Part shown: piece after piece, positions 23,601-36,310 of the stretch
How the letters are laid out: every line of letters starts with the position of its first letter
Position numbering within the stretch: position 1 is the stretch's first letter
Assembly: GCA_018398575.1 (NCBI GenBank)
Contig: JAGTXZ010000014.1
Span: 806,001 to 870,000, forward strand
Direction: 5' to 3'
Length of the DNA stretch: 64,000 bases
Source of the DNA: Ampelomyces quisqualis
Taxonomy: Eukaryota; Ascomycota; Dothideomycetes; Pleosporales; Phaeosphaeriaceae
Notes under the pieces: generated by a model
What the model was told of the DNA's origin: nothing
Seen by the model: only the letters and a program-made list of their open reading frames with translations
Database searches by the model: none
Translations under genes and position numbers: made by a program

Positions 23601-25240
23601 ATAATATGTTACGCGTAATAGTTAAGAATAGTGTAGGTAAGTGCAAAGATAGTAGAATAGCTACAGCTTAGTTAGCGTGTGTAGGTGTACTTGTGTTGTG
23701 TACTTACTTGTAATAGTGTTATAATATATAGCGTAGTATAGTAAACGTAATATAAAAAATTACGTATATTTATGTTATAGCACTATTGTTATTGTTGTAT
23801 AGTTATAGTGCGTTTGTAGTAGTAACACAGCATTATATAGTTATAGCAGTAGGTTAAATTATAGGTGTAAGTAAAAGTAAGTAGAGTTTTATCCTAGTAT
23901 TATATAGCCTCTTACCTAGCGCTAATATATTGTATTATATCTTTAAGGTAAGTAAAGGTATATTCTAAGAGAGCGCCTCTTACTATGTATTATTCTTAGT
24001 GCAGCACTATATAGTACTATAGGACACTATATAGTACTAAGTAAAATTCTTACCTCTTAGGTTTTTATATTATAGTGTAGGTAACTTACCTCTTATATAT
24101 TATGTTAGTAGTACTCTCTTTAGTCTAGTAAGTAAACTTAGCTAAACCTACTAGTGCTATTGCAGTAGACAAGTTACATAATAAGGCTGCGTTAGAATAT
24201 TTAAGTTGTATACTAGCGTCTAGCAGTTTACGTAGAATTATAGAAAAGTTTTTTATGCGTCTATAGTCCTATTAGTAAGGAAAGCTATCTATTGCCTTTT
24301 ATTTCTTTGTACTATGTTGTTCTATTATAATTCTATATTATCTATTAGTGTATCTAACGCCCTAGACTGTATACTATTAGCGTAGACAGTAGTTAATAGA
24401 TCTCTATAGTGCACGCAGCTTACAGCTAGCAAGAAAGTGTATAGCAGCCTACTTCTGTTATGTATTTTAACGTTAGTTTAAAACGTTTGTGTTTTTAACT
24501 AAATAATTCTGCCCTATGTTCTATAGATTTATTTGTAAGGAGATTAGTTTCCTCTTTTTAACGCTAAGTTTACTGTTAATATAGTAGTATTTCTTTGTTT
24601 AAGTATTTTCTCTTAGTATTAGCAACTAATGTTACAAATTGTATATTACGCAGTATCTTATAAAAAATACTATTATTATCTATTATCTTGTATTCTTGTA
24701 TAATAGCCTTGTCTCTTATTAATATATCTTATAGTGTAGTGTCTCTACTTAGTGCTAGTATGCTAGGGTACTTAACTTCCTACGCTGCTGTTCTGCCTAG
24801 ATGTTACTATGTGTGTATAATTTCTTAACAACTTTACTCTTTTAGTTGCATAGATTATGTACTACTGCTTTAGATTATTAATCTAGTCTTTAGCCTAATA
24901 TAGTTAGTGCTAAGTAATTATTCTTTAATTTTAGTGTTTACTAGGCTAATATTGTCTAGTTATTTTAGTTAATGCGCTAGCTAAAATACTAGAGATTGTA
25001 GGCCCTGTAAGATAATTTATATAATAGCTATTCTTATTCTAGTTAAGTATAGTATTGTTACGCTTTTCTAACTGTAACTATACTATAATATTACTCTTAG
25101 TTTTTACGCTTACAGATAGCCTAGCGTTGTCTTATTTTAGATATATAGTATTCTTATATTTGCATTAGCGCAGTCTTACTACCTAGTTGCGTATATCTTT
25201 TTAGCGTCTGTCTTACAGCTCTATAGCTATCTATTTTATA
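23600..25240. other. AT-rich stretch with palindromic TAGTACTATATAG motifs, copy 1
   Basis: At 23600-24180 there is low-complexity TA/GTA-rich DNA with palindromic CACTATATAGTACTA units near 24005-24040. From 24180 to 25240 a minus-strand helical reading can be followed that may extend the pogo-like transposase C-terminus or be a separate frame. No family was recognised. Confidence 0.45.
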
Positions 25241-26178
25241 GTTACCTGTTATAGTACTCCTAGCTTGTTAATATATTACCTATTGTTTGTAGTAAACTCT
25301 TACTAACCTACGTACACCTGTAGTTAATCTATTATGTCTGTTACTTTGTAGTGTAATAGTCTAGAGAGCAATAGTACCTTATAGTTCTCTTCTATCTTAT
25401 TTAGGCTGTATATTGTAACAATATAGTCTAAGAGGTAGGCTAGATCTTTATAGTTAGAATTGCGCTCTTTAGGTAACTTAATAAAGCTTCTAACGTCTAT
25501 ACTATTAACAATGCATATATCTTTAAGCTAGTTAACTAAATTGTTAAGCTTATAGTAAGTCTCTTAGAAGTTAGCTATATATAGCTATAGGCTGTAGTAT
25601 ATGTTTAGATATATTAAGATCTGCTAGCTACTATATATAGTCTTAGCTCTTATCTTATTATACTACGCGTAATATCTCTAGCAAATAGCGTAAATAATAT
25701 CTATTGTCTTAGTAGAATATTTGCCTATTATGCTTTTCTCTACTACAAAGTATAGGAAATAGGCGTAAACTTTAGCCTTCTATGCGTAGGTAATGCCTTA
25801 GTCTATTAGTTAGTATAATATTATGCTACCTGCAGGCAGGAATATAACTCTGTTGTATTAGTAAGCATTGTAACCTCTATTGCTATAATAAGCCTATAGT
25901 ATATTAACACTATATATACTAAATGTTCTGTAGTAATTAGTAGCTTATTTAAAGCTTAGCTACTACGTATTTGTAAGGCAAGAACCTGTTAATTAGCAAT
26001 AATACTTGTCTGTTTATGCAGTTATTAAACTATTTTAGCTATTCTAGCATAATGTTAGTGTCTATTTAGGTAGAATTATTATCCTAATAGACACAACTAA
26101 GACTATAGATGTTTAGGTTCTTCTTACTGTCTATACAAGTTGTATAGTTTAAGAATCCTATAAACTATAGAGGCACTT
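25240..26178 (-). pseudogene. Pogo/Fot1-like DDE transposase, C-terminal part, copy 1
   Basis: This is the C-terminal half of a Tc1/mariner-type transposase split by G-B. Minus-strand reading starts at the insertion with VPL, stop, FIGSLNY, then IYSLSYIY, INTNIMLE-LK-FNNC and VLLLINRFLPYKYVVAKLQ (family VLLLIDNFSAHE--V--L). The second catalytic Asp is Asn. The C-terminal tail near 25430-25540 reads LNNLVN-LKD followed by NSIDVRSFIKLPKE, typical of pogo-like enzymes (LV--LKDM, then a hydrophobic/acidic tail). The uninterrupted version is at 52200-53620. Confidence 0.82.
26174..26178. repeat. Target-site duplication of G-B (CACTT), left
   Basis: CACTT occurs at 26174-26178 and 33275-33279, and once only in the empty site of copy 2 (53133-53137). 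Confidence 0.95.
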
Positions 26179-26478
26179 TGTAACAACGCAGGTAGGTATA
26201 GCTATTGGGATTAAATTAGATATATATCAGAGGTATATAGAAGTGCGTATTGTATTAGAGATTCTAGATAGGCTATATACCTATAGGTCTTGTACAGAAG
26301 AACAAGAAAAACTTATCTCCTATCTAATGCAATAGGCTTATATTTATAGTTAAAGTAGTAACTAAGTTAGAGCTAATTTAGGCTACTTTTAGTACTACCT
26401 CTACTATCCCTTACATAATCTGTTACTAAGCCTTTATAGGGTATTAGATATAACATATATTTATATGTGCCTGTTATA
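26179..26478 (-). repeat. 3' LTR of G-B
   Basis: 300 bp from TGTAACAACG to CTGTTATA, the last bases being a RIP form of GTTACA. The polypurine tract (complement of CCCCTCTTCTT) is at 26482-26492. Confidence 0.95.
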
Positions 26479-26839
26479 TTACCCCTCTTCTTAAAATTAA
26501 TAGCCTCTATTAATTAGGTCTGTATTAGTGTGCTTTTAGATACCTTCTAAAATTTTTGAAAAGTTTTATTTACCTTTACTTCTAATTTCTAATAACGCGT
26601 TATAGCTGTTTATTGTTGTTTTACTTAGCGCAGCAGCGCGTTTGTTATTCTAACTTTACTTAGAGTTTTTTAAAGCATATATACAAGGCTAGCCCTTAGT
26701 ATACTACTTCTTTATACTCTCTCTCTACACGTTTGTATACCTACAGCTATCTAACTACCCTCCTGAGTTAATTGCTAGCTAACTGTTTTGCAGATACATA
26801 TAATGCCTATTCCTGTCCCTCTTAGAGCTTATTCTCTAG

Positions 26840-27505
26840 CCTATTAGGTTGTTTACTTGCAGGCTGCAAGGGCTTTTACCTGCAGCCATTTTGATATTAA
26901 GTTTAGATTCTATTTAGACGTGTCTAAGAAGTGTACTTATTGCACACTCTTAAATAAGAAGTGTTAGCTAGTTTTCTAATATGCAGGCTAGAAGTATAAT
27001 AGTCTTTTAGAGGCCTTTAATTACATGTTTGCTACCTTAGGTAGTAACAAGGAGGATAAGGTAGTAGCAGAAGAAGAGGCTAACGTATAGTTAGCTGTGT
27101 TTTAGTTAGCTACTACTGTGCAGGTTAGCTTTGCATAAGTAGCTAACTTAAATACTACTAACCTACTAGTTAGCGCTTACTACTAGAGAAAGAAGTTAGC
27201 TAAGGAGGTTAAGGTAATAGCTAAGAAGGTAAAGACCCTTAGGCAGTCTATGTCTAGGCTAGTTAGAGTAGTAGTAGAGCTAGTAGATGCTATTGTAGCA
27301 GCTAGGGCAAAGCAGGAGGCAGAAAGAGCAGCAGTAAGGTTAAGTAGCCCTTGTGTGCAGATCTGCAATAGAAGAAAACTAGGTAGTATATTATTATCTG
27401 TACCTAGGGAGTTAGATAGTTAAGAGCGTCCTACTAAGGGTAGCTATAGTCTGCTGTTAAATCTAATAGAAGAGTAAGACTCTTATTATTAATAGTTGTT
27501 ACCTA
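26840..27505 (+). pseudogene. Antisense accessory reading frame of G-B (second version)
   Basis: It lies on the plus strand, opposite to G-B pol. It reads FTCSHFDIKFRFYLDVSKKC, then TYCTLLNKKC, so the CX2CX6C motif is intact. A long part with few stops follows (27040-27360), including NLLVSAYYQRKKL, KEVKVIAKKVKTLRQS and VVELVDAIVAARAKQEAE, a convincing coiled coil. The acidic end LLLNLIEE matches G-A. The middle and the region after the coiled coil differ from G-A and G-C by real amino-acid changes, not only RIP changes. The minus-strand open stretch at 27183-27368 is merely its complement. Confidence 0.65.
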
Positions 27506-27569
27506 CTAGTATAGTAGTTATAATATTAAGTTTAATTTTCTTAACACAGTTATCTTAAAGTAATATAAG

Positions 27570-30500
27570 ATCTTTAACTTCTTTTTCCTATACTATAATC
27601 TACTTAGCTAACGCTTGTAGAAGTCTTAGCTGTTTTAGATAGCGTTTATAGAACGCTTGCAATATGTGTAAGGCGCCTATAAAGTTTAAGGTATTGTACT
27701 AGGTAGGGTTAGGATTATAGCCTACCTATTTTACATAATACTTTAGGATAGAGCAGTATAGCTTGCTAGCTAGGATCTCTTTAACTTTCTATTCTTTAAC
27801 GCCTTAAATTAGGATGCTAGATAGGTTTAGGCTTAGCTAACCTAGCAGGGGATTGTTAGAGTCCTTGCAGAGGACGTCTAGAGTAAACACGTTATAGATC
27901 TTAGAACCTTTAGGTAGCTTTAATTAGAATAAATACCTAACTTATTTTAGAACTTTAAAGGGTCCTTTCTATAATTTAGCAAGTTTGCAACTTAGGTAAG
28001 TAATAGATAGATTTTAAGTTAAGAGGTAAACCTTGTTACCTACTATCTAATTAACAGGTTAATAATATTTGTTTACCTTAGTAGCTATCTGTTACTGCGC
28101 CTTCTCTATATTGTCTTTAGCTGTGCGCTAGGCTTTATGCATACAAGTAGCTAAGCTTAAGGCATCTTTAACGTTTACATTTTTATGTTTTAAGAGAGAT
28201 AATACCTAATCCTAGCTTTGTTATAGTTTAGATCTAAACAAGAGCTAGTATAGCGCTATACTAATTGCAGAGTGCAGCAGCGTAGCTTAGGCTTAATTAA
28301 TTATTAGCAAGAGGTTACTCTAGTTGTCCTAGTAATAGGATACAAAGAGCCTTAATTAGTAATTAATATACTTGTTTATAATTTTAGTTTGTCTATTAGT
28401 TTGTTTATAGTAGGCTATAAAAAGCTTAAGTTACACGCCTAGGATCTTGCAGAACTTAGACTAGAATTAGAATATAAACTAAGGTCTGCAGTTAGACACT
28501 ATACTTTTAGGCGTATAGCTAAATTAGTATACCTATTAGATAAACAAGTAAGCTATTTCTTAAGCGTTAATTATTTTGTAGTAAAGGATAGAAACAGCTT
28601 ACTTAGATAGACAATTAATAACAACTATAATTTAATTATAGCTATAACAATCTATTAGAAATGTCTTAAAATCTATACACAAATGCTGTATAGGCCTATT
28701 AGAAATTAGTAACAGATAGAGAAAACCTTAGGATTAGAGCTGTCTTAGATAAGATCTTTAATATAATACGCAGTTTTGTACATAGCGTTTACATATAGCC
28801 TTTATACCTTTCTAGTAATATTGCTAAGCTAGGAGCTAATACGTCTTTGTAGCGCTTAGGTAGGCAGTAGATACTTAATTATAAGCCTCTCTAATTAGTT
28901 AGGTGCATAAGGGGAAATTCCTAAGTATATAAAGGCATAAGTAATAAAGCAGTAGTTCTTCTTAAACACAATACAGCTGTAGCAGCGTAAGGCGTTCTTT
29001 CTTAAAGGAGTAGCAATTCTCTACTAGCAGGGCTTTAATTAGTTCTAAAGAGTTAACATTTAATAGAGCACTAATAAAGTAAACTAAAATAGCTAATACA
29101 TTAGTTTCTGTATAGTTATAGACGTAGTTCTAAGCTAGTTTAGAGTTAACCTAGGGGTTTAGGCATTTAGGTCCTAGAAGTACACAAGATCTGTTATCTT
29201 ATTAGGCAGCCTTAACTTTGCTAACGTTCTGTTCTTTTTAGCTTAGGATATTAGCTTGCTTGTTAAGCTTGCTAGGCGTGTACTTAATGCAAAAATTAAA
29301 CAAGGTAATAATCTCTGCCTATTGTGCTTAGCGTACATTAAGAACCTTAGTAGTTATAAAGTATTCTAAAGAGTAGTAATCTAAATACACCTGGATTTAG
29401 CTCTATATAGAAGTAAGTTTAGCTCTCTACTTCTTAAACGCTTTTAGAATAGCAAAGAGTTCTTTGTTATATATTTCTTAATTAAGTTTAGCCTTAGATA
29501 GAGCGTAACTATAGAAGGCTATAAGATACTACTTGTTGTTAGAGTGCTTCTAAGAGAGTACTCCTACTATTACTCTATCTAACGCGTTAGTTTCTAATTT
29601 TGTGTTGTACTTAGGATAGAAATAAGATAGCGTAGGAATTGCTAAGAGTAAGGCTTTAATCTAATTAAAAGCCTATTAGCAGTCTGTAGTCTATTTAAAC
29701 AGTATAGCAGGACTTTAAAGCTTTATAATTAGTTTGGCTACACAGAAGAATTCCTTAATAAATTGTTAATAGAAACTAGCGAAACTAAGAAATAACTTAA
29801 CGCTAGTAATTGTAGTAGGTTTAGCCTAGTTTTAGAGTACTTCTACCTTATTAAGGTTAACTTTAGTACTCTAGTTTGTTAAAACGTAACCTAGATACTT
29901 TGTGCAGGTTATATAGAATTTACTCTTCTAAATATCTACTTAGAGTCCTGTAGTACGTAGGCGCTCTAGGACCTTTTAGACGTGTTTCTAATATAAGTTT
30001 ATATCCTTAGAGTAGATTAGAATGTTGTTAAGATATATAATGTAGAAATTGTTAAGATAATTAATTAGTATATTATTTATATAGCGTTAATACGTAGCTA
30101 GCCTATTACATAAGCTAAAAGAAAGAACCTTATACTTATATTTACTATAATAGGTCTAAAAGGTAGTATACTCTTTAAAGTTAGAATCTATACAAATTTT
30201 GTTAAAGGCAGCCTAGATGTTAAACTTAGTAAAGATCTTGGCTTTAGAGAAGCGTAATAGCAGCTTATTAATACAAGAGATTAGATAGACGTCTTTGCGC
30301 GTAAGGGCGTTAATCTTCTAGTAGTCTATACAGATACGTATATCTCTATTTGGTTTACATACACAGAGAATAGGTAAAGTAAAAGGACTTTAGCTAGCCT
30401 TAATAAAACTCTTCTAAAGGTGTTTCTAGACGTAGGCCTTAGTAGCTTTAAGCTCCTCCTAATTTTACTTGTACAGGAGACTAAACGCATTTAGTAATAG

Positions 30501-31500
30501 TTCTTTAAGAATAATCTTATAATTGTACAGATAATAAGAAGGCAATTAATTAGCTGCTAACTTACTAAATACATCCTAATACTAGGAGTAACAGGCAGGT
30601 AATCTCTTATCTAGTTAGCTTTAATTGTCTACGTTATCTTTAAAGGCAAGGATCCTGTTAATCTTATAGAAGCTTATTATAAAGAACTTGTTTTAGAGCT
30701 TCTTTATAATAAAGTAAAATGCATTTGTAGAAATAAGAGCTATGCAGGTGCTTAGAGAGAGTTTAGACTTTAAGCAGTTTTGCTTAGTTAGGGTATAAGG
30801 AATCTCTAAGATTTTTTAGGCTAATAGGAGCTTTAAGCATCCTTTAATACAATAAATAGAAGAAGAGAAATAGTAAGAACTGTTTTAGATACAATAGTCT
30901 TCTTTCTTCTATAGAGTGTTGCGTTGTTGCACATTAAGATAAATAGTAGCTAGCACTGTAGCTTAATATAAAATAGTAGGAATAGAGGGTAAAGGATTGT
31001 ATAAACAAGGGTACTTAGATAGCTAAATAAACTGTAACCTATTTGTGTCTAATTAAATCTTAAATCGCCTTAACTATTAGAGGCTAAGTATACAATCCTA
31101 AGACCTAAGATTAAAGATAAGAAATAGACAGTTTAAAATCTTTTAGCTATTAATATTTAAGTGTAGTTAAATATATTAAGTAACTAAAGAAGTAATCTAA
31201 TCCTTAAAACTGTGTACCTAAACCTAGAAGAGAAGCTTCTAGATAGGTTGCTGTAAGGCTTTAGAAATAAATAAAACAATTTGTAAATTTAAAAATAGAA
31301 ACCTTTAAGCACTAGTGTTAACAAGAGTGTTAAGGCGTAAACTAATACTCTAGTTATAAAGAAGTGTAGGTATAAGGAAATAGAGACTGCAAAACAAATA
31401 AGAAAGGTTAAGGTAGAATAGATTATAATAGCTTAGGCCTAGGGAAAGGTATCTTCTTAGGCGCTTCTGTTTCTTGTACAATATACCTCTTAGTTAGGTT
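27570..31500 (-). pseudogene. Degenerate pol of G-B
   Basis: Same domain order as G-A, read on the minus strand: RT about 29780-30470, RNase H about 29280-29660, integrase about 28300-28950, chromodomain about 27590-27810. The catalytic box at 30024-30035 reads YLNN, the same double Asp-to-Asn change as in G-A. TAG/TAA stops are frequent. The inferred active enzyme would have copied and integrated the element. Confidence 0.85.
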
Positions 31501-32900
31501 ACTCTTAAGCATCTTTAAACTTATCTACTTCTACAGCTTTAATCTAACGCACATAAGGTTTTGTGCAGTTACTAGAGTAGTATCCTAGCTTACTACAATT
31601 GTAGCAACTACTAGGGGTCTTCTGTTAGTCTAGCTTAGGAGTCTTTGTAGAAAGGCGCACTATTATAGATTAATAGGCTAGCGCAGAATATGTTAGGGCG
31701 CTAGAGGTAGTAGTCTAATTTAGCTCTAAATTAGTTTGCAAGGCCTACCTAATTAGCAATTTAGCAGCAGCTAGTAATATACTTAGGTTAAGATTGTTCT
31801 TTTGCTCTATATTGTAGGTAGTAAGGTGTTCTACTATCTAATTAAATAAGTTCTTCTATTAGTGCCTGAATCCTAGGTTAGGGGCTTATAGTCCTAACGT
31901 GATTTTTATCTACAAGTAGTAAAACCACTCTAAAGGGGGTACTTGTTCCTTAACTGCAGAACTTAGAAACCTAGCTTTAAATAAGAGGAACGTTTCCTCT
32001 TTTGTTATTTGCAATTAATTAAACGCTGCACAGCTTTTAGCTATCTTGTTGCCTATAATAAAGTAGGACTTAAGTAGCTTAATTATTTGCTTAGCGTTCT
32101 AAAACTGCTCTTAATTAGTATCTAATAAATATTAAGGCTTAAGATAGCTCTTAGCTAATCCTGTAGTGTAGCCCTATACTAAGGCTATGCGTTGTCTTTT
32201 AGTCTAATAGTAATCTAAGTTAATTTTAAGTTAATTCTAGATAAAGGCCTGCTATTAGCAGAAGGTAGAATCTTTTCTATTACTAAGATTATCTATATTA
32301 GGCGTCTTCTCTAATTGTTAAAGTTAGCAAGAGCTTTTATAGCGATGTAAGTACTTAGATATAGAGCTATTAGATAAATAGTAGAGTGCAGAAAGGTTCT
32401 AGAGGGTTTTAGTAGTAGGTAGAGGCTTGTCTAGTCCTACTAACAGAGTTAGTCCTTTCTTAAGAGAATTAATTTCTACTAACACTTGTTTTAGTTCTTG
32501 TTGTAATTAATTAACCTCTATTTGTGCAGGGGTTAGATTTAGTACAGCTCTAGGCTAAGGGAGTCCATCTCCCAATTCCTTAGTGTCTGTCTTTTTTGCT
32601 TTAGCACTCTGTTGCTAGGTTGTTACAGTTAATATAAAGTTGTCTTAGAGGAAGGCTCCTAGAGTTAGTTCTTTAGGGGGAGTTATTAGCGTTGCCTCTA
32701 ATACTCCTAGGTTATTAATAGTCTCTAAGTTTCTATTATAGCGCTAAACGTAACTTTTACTAAAGTAATCCTAACTGTGTATTAATAGGAAGATCTAAAC
32801 CTAAAGGCTTTGGCTATTAGAAGATTTAAGGAATCCTAACTGTGTTTAATAGATTTGAGGTTGCAAACAGATCTAATTTAGATAGGGTTCTAGACGTTTT
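31500..32900 (-). pseudogene. Degenerate gag of G-B with zinc knuckle
   Basis: Collinear with G-A gag. The knuckle at 31565-31606 reads CYNCSKLGYYSSNC: Cys2 is intact, His is Tyr, the reciprocal of the G-A lesion. The Gag core lies at about 31650-32250 and the upstream coiled coil near 32450. G-A and G-B differ by transitions in the stretches compared. Confidence 0.8.
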
Positions 32901-32974
32901 AACATAATCTTTTCAAAAGTAAACTATAATATTATCTAAATACTATTACTAGCAGGACAAAGTTTTTCTTGTAA

Positions 32975-33274
32975 TGTAACAACGTAAGTAGGTACAGCTA
33001 TTAAGATTAAATTAGATATGTATTAGAGGCATATAGGAGTGCGTGTTGTATTAGAGATTCTGGATAGGCTATACACCTATAGGTCTTGTACAGAAGGACA
33101 AGGAAAACTTGTCCCCTATCTAATGCAATAGGCTTATATTTATAGTTAAAGTAGCAACTAAGTTAGAGCTGATTTAGAGCGCTTTTAGTGCTACCTCTAC
33201 TATCTCTTGCATAATCTATTACTAAGCCTTTATAGAGTATTAGATGTAACATGTGTTTGCATGTACCTGTTACA
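32975..33274 (-). repeat. 5' LTR of G-B
   Basis: 300 bp from TGTAACAACG to CCTGTTACA, followed by the second CACTT. Confidence 0.95.
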
Positions 33275-33760
33275 CACTTAGTCTAAGCTATCTGCGTTTA
33301 TATACAGCATACTAGTTATATACTTTCTGTCTAGTCTAGGTCTAGCTTCTAGATTGTTTGCTAACATATATTAGGGCAAGTGTTTCTAGTATATACTAGC
33401 CTTGTCTATGTTATATAAATCTTTAGGCGCGTATCTACTTACTACGTTACAAATCTCTTCTATTATAAGCTTAGTGTCCTTTACTGTTATACTACTATAG
33501 TTACTTACTATTTTTGCAAACTGTTTATATAACTGTACGCTATGTTGTTATTTATATATAGTAAGCTATCTGTTATTAAACTCTAGTATTTTGCAGCTAT
33601 TGTATTTAGGTAGCTGTTGCTAAAGTTAACGTACAGTTTTGTAAATTATGTTATTAGTAACATTAATATAGGCTGCCTGCAACTCTATATACTAGTTATT
33701 TAGAGCTGCCTTAAGAGTTTTCTATTGCGGACGCCTATTATGCGCGTAGTTATAGCTAGT
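33275..33760 (-). pseudogene. Pogo/Fot1-like DDE transposase, N-terminal part, copy 1
   Basis: Minus-strand reading ends at the G-B insertion with YITSVLCINIDSLD. Upstream in the gene it has APKDLYNIDKA (family P-DIYNMDETG, first catalytic Asp kept) and a KQFAKIVSNYSSIT-like segment. A DNA-binding N-terminus is presumably farther toward 34100 but is too degraded to place. The other half is at 25240-26178. Confidence 0.82.
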
Positions 33761-34225
33761 GTATTTAGTTTTGTTACTGTCTAGGTATTCTTGCGTTATT
33801 AAGAAGATATTAGTTATATTATTTAGTTGTATATAGCAGCAAAAGGCTCTAGTAGCCTATATAGTAAGTTGTTATAGTATTAAATATAGAAACAATGCCT
33901 TATGTTTACAAACCTTAACACATTCTATAATAGTCTAGGCATAACTGTATTACTAGTTAGGCGTTAGACCTTAACCTATCTATAAACTAGCTAATATAGG
34001 CTTAATGTTATAGTAGTAGAATAATAGTAAAAACTAGATATATTTATAATAAGTAATCTACTATCTAATATAGTAAAGATAATACACTTGCGCATGCTAA
34101 TACTCTAGTAGCTACTTATAGCATTTAATATAAAATAAAATCTAAACTTAGCCTTAAACCTATACTAGTATTATTATAGCACTAATTAGTTGCTTTAGGT
34201 ACTTATTACAGTAGATAGCTTGCAA
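33760..34225. other. Probable 5' end of pogo-like gene and flank, copy 1
   Basis: AT-rich; may contain the degraded helix-turn-helix N-terminus of the transposase. No inverted terminal repeat found by eye. Confidence 0.35.
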
Positions 34226-34227
34226 TT

Positions 34228-34503
34228 AATGCTAATAGTACTCTTTAGTAGATAATAGTTATAAATAGTGTAACGCAACTGTAGCTACTAGTTGTTAAAA
34301 GAGCCTACTGTAGTAGTAGGTTGCGTACAGTACTAGTAGTATTCTTTAGTAGATAATAGTTGCTGATAGTGCAACACAACTGTAGCTGCTAGTAGTTAAA
34401 AGAGCCTACTGTAGTAATAGGTCGCGTGCAGCACTAGTAGTATTTTTTAGTAGATAACAGTTACTAACAGTGCAACATAACTGTAGCTACTAGTTGTTAG
34501 AAA
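34228..34503. repeat. Tandem array TR1, about 101-bp unit, three units, copy 1
   Basis: The anchor TCTTTAGTAGATAATAGTT or close variants recurs near 34242, 34343 and 34444. Each unit also holds an imperfect palindrome of the type CCTACTGTAGTAGTAGG. Copy 2 has four units. Confidence 0.85.
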
Positions 34504-35100
34504 AGCCTAATTGTAGAGATTAATACATTTAAAGTGTTTGCTGCCTTATATACTATATATAAGATTTATAAAGCATTATACGTTACTTCTTATATATATT
34601 CTTTTCTGCTAAGTATCTCTAAGACAAACAAATATAGGCCTGTTGTTTTAATTTATATAGGTGTCCTTTAAAGTCTTAGTTATGCCTACTAGCGTAGTAA
34701 GTATCCTTTTTGTTACTAGCTAGCAGTATCTTAGTATAGATAAGTTTAATACGCATAACTTCTTTATGTTAATAGAAGTTCTTAAAGCTATAATAAAGCT
34801 TAGTAATAATAGAGGACTTAATGTTGTGTAAGTTGTAGTTAGAATATCTTAATATCTAGACGTTAGATTACTACTTATAGAGTCTAACAAAAATGCATTA
34901 TATATAGTATAAGAGAGGTTACAGCTACTTAGGTAGGCTTTGCTATTAAAGAGCCTAATAAGGGTACTAGGATAGAGATGTCTTAACAAACAACTGCAAC
35001 TCTACGTTGTTCTTAATTTTTACCTATAACAATATATAGACAAAAGCATGTAAATTATAGTTATATCTCTAATATCTTCTAGTTACCTAATAGTATAAGA
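34503..35100. other. Unassigned spacer between TR1 and TR2, copy 1
   Basis: No recognisable coding family. AT-rich, collinear with 54470-55065. Confidence 0.5.
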
Positions 35101-35725
35101 ATTGCGTTCTTAAGTTAGGCTAAGTTGTTAATATATATTACAGGATATAATAAAGTTATTATAATAACAGCGCTCTTAAGTTAGGCTAAGTTATTAATAT
35201 ATACACTAGGATACTATTATAGCTATTGTTATAGAGATTCTTGCTTTTAAACACGCTATAAGGTATCTTAGTTAAGTAATAGTGTTATAGGACATAACAA
35301 AGTTGTTGTAATAATAGCGCTCTTAAGTTAGGCTAAGTTATTAATATACGTATTAGAATACTATTATAGCTGTTATTATAGAGATTCTTGCTTTTAAACA
35401 CGCTATAAGGTATCTTAGTTAAGTAATAGTATTACAGGATATAATAAAGTTATTGCAACAATAGCGCTCTTAAGTTAGGCTAAGTTATTAATATATGCAT
35501 TAGAATACTATTATAGCTGTTGTTATAGAGATCCTTGCTTTTAAACACGCTATAAGGTATTTTAGTTAAGTAATAGTGTTGCAGGATATAATAAAGTTAT
35601 TATAATAATAGCGCTCTTAAGTTAGGCTAGGTTATTAATATGCGCTCTAGGATGCTATTATAGCTATTATTATAGAGATCCTTGTTGTTAAACACGTTAT
35701 AAGGTATCTTAGTTAAGCTATAACA
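35100..35725. repeat. Tandem array TR2, about 146-bp unit, four units, copy 1
   Basis: The anchor CTCTTAAGTTAGGCTAAG recurs near 35172, 35319, 35466 and 35612, with an extra partial unit starting near 35107. Units also share AAACACGCTATAAGGTAT. Changes among units are mainly transitions. Confidence 0.88.
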
Positions 35726-35990
35726 TCTAAATAGCTACTAAAGAGTTTATCTAAGACATAAATTTGCTTTTATACTAGTAGGCTAAGAAGTAGCGCAAGT
35801 GTAGTGCTAATAATATAGTAAAGCTTAGTTCTAGATTTTTGAACTATATAAACATATAGATGTAATAGGTATAGTTTTAGTTTTGTAAAAATAAAAATAT
35901 AATAAAGGATTAAGTCTTTTAGACTTATAAAGAATATATATACAAAGATAGTAATATTAAATTAGAAGTATAAGTTACGTGTTAAAAAGC
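35725..35990. other. Spacer between TR2 and TR3, copy 1
   Basis: AT-rich, no gene recognised; collinear with copy 2. Confidence 0.5.
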
Positions 35991-35994
35991 AGCT

Positions 35995-36310
35995 GTATAT
36001 ATAGGCACATAGGTAAATTTATCTCTAGTTTTAAGGTTAAGAAAGTATAAAGAGGCGCAAGTGTATAATAGATAAAAATAACACTAGGTTTTGTATATGT
36101 TTTAATAAAAGACTATTACCTTAACTCTAAGACTAGAGATATATAAGTAAATTTATCTCTAGTTTTAAAGTTAGAAAAGTATAAAGAGGCGCAAGTGTAT
36201 AATAAATAAAAATAATACTAAGTTTTGTATATATTTTAACAAAAGACTGTTACTTTAAACCTAAGACTAGAGACATATAGGTAAATTTATCTCTAGTTTT
36301 AAAGTTAGGA
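35995..36310. repeat. Tandem array TR3, about 135-bp unit, copy 1
   Basis: GTAAATTTATCTCTAGTTTT recurs near 36013, 36147 and 36281, with GGCGCAAGTGTATAATA between occurrences. Confidence 0.85.

Larger units (their letters stand above)
19113..26178. repeat. Segmental duplication copy 1, left part
   Basis: Matches 45901-53137 collinearly, with an offset of 26,788 up to about 24 kb and 26,959 after it; the 171-bp change is an extra repeat unit in copy 2. Differences are overwhelmingly C/T and G/A transitions. The left boundary falls inside the hAT gene; the right boundary here is the G-B insertion, after which homology resumes at 33275. Confidence 0.93.
26179..33274 (-). mobile_element. Complete Ty3/gypsy chromovirus G-B, inserted in pogo-like transposase
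   Basis: 7,096 bp, same family and length as G-A but on the minus strand. It has two 300-bp LTRs and a 5-bp CACTT duplication, and sits between LDW and VPL codons of the pogo-like transposase. Copy 2 of the duplication has the uninterrupted site, so G-B arrived after the duplication. Gag/pol are degraded by TAG/TAA stops. Confidence 0.95.

Noticed and set aside
27183..27368. Minus-strand open frame in G-B
   Set aside because: Complement of the coiled coil of the plus-strand accessory frame, which is the one conserved between copies.
34228..36310. CRISPR-like repeat arrays
   Set aside because: Units are 101-146 bp tandem repeats with no short repeat/unique spacer pattern, in eukaryotic RIP-altered DNA.
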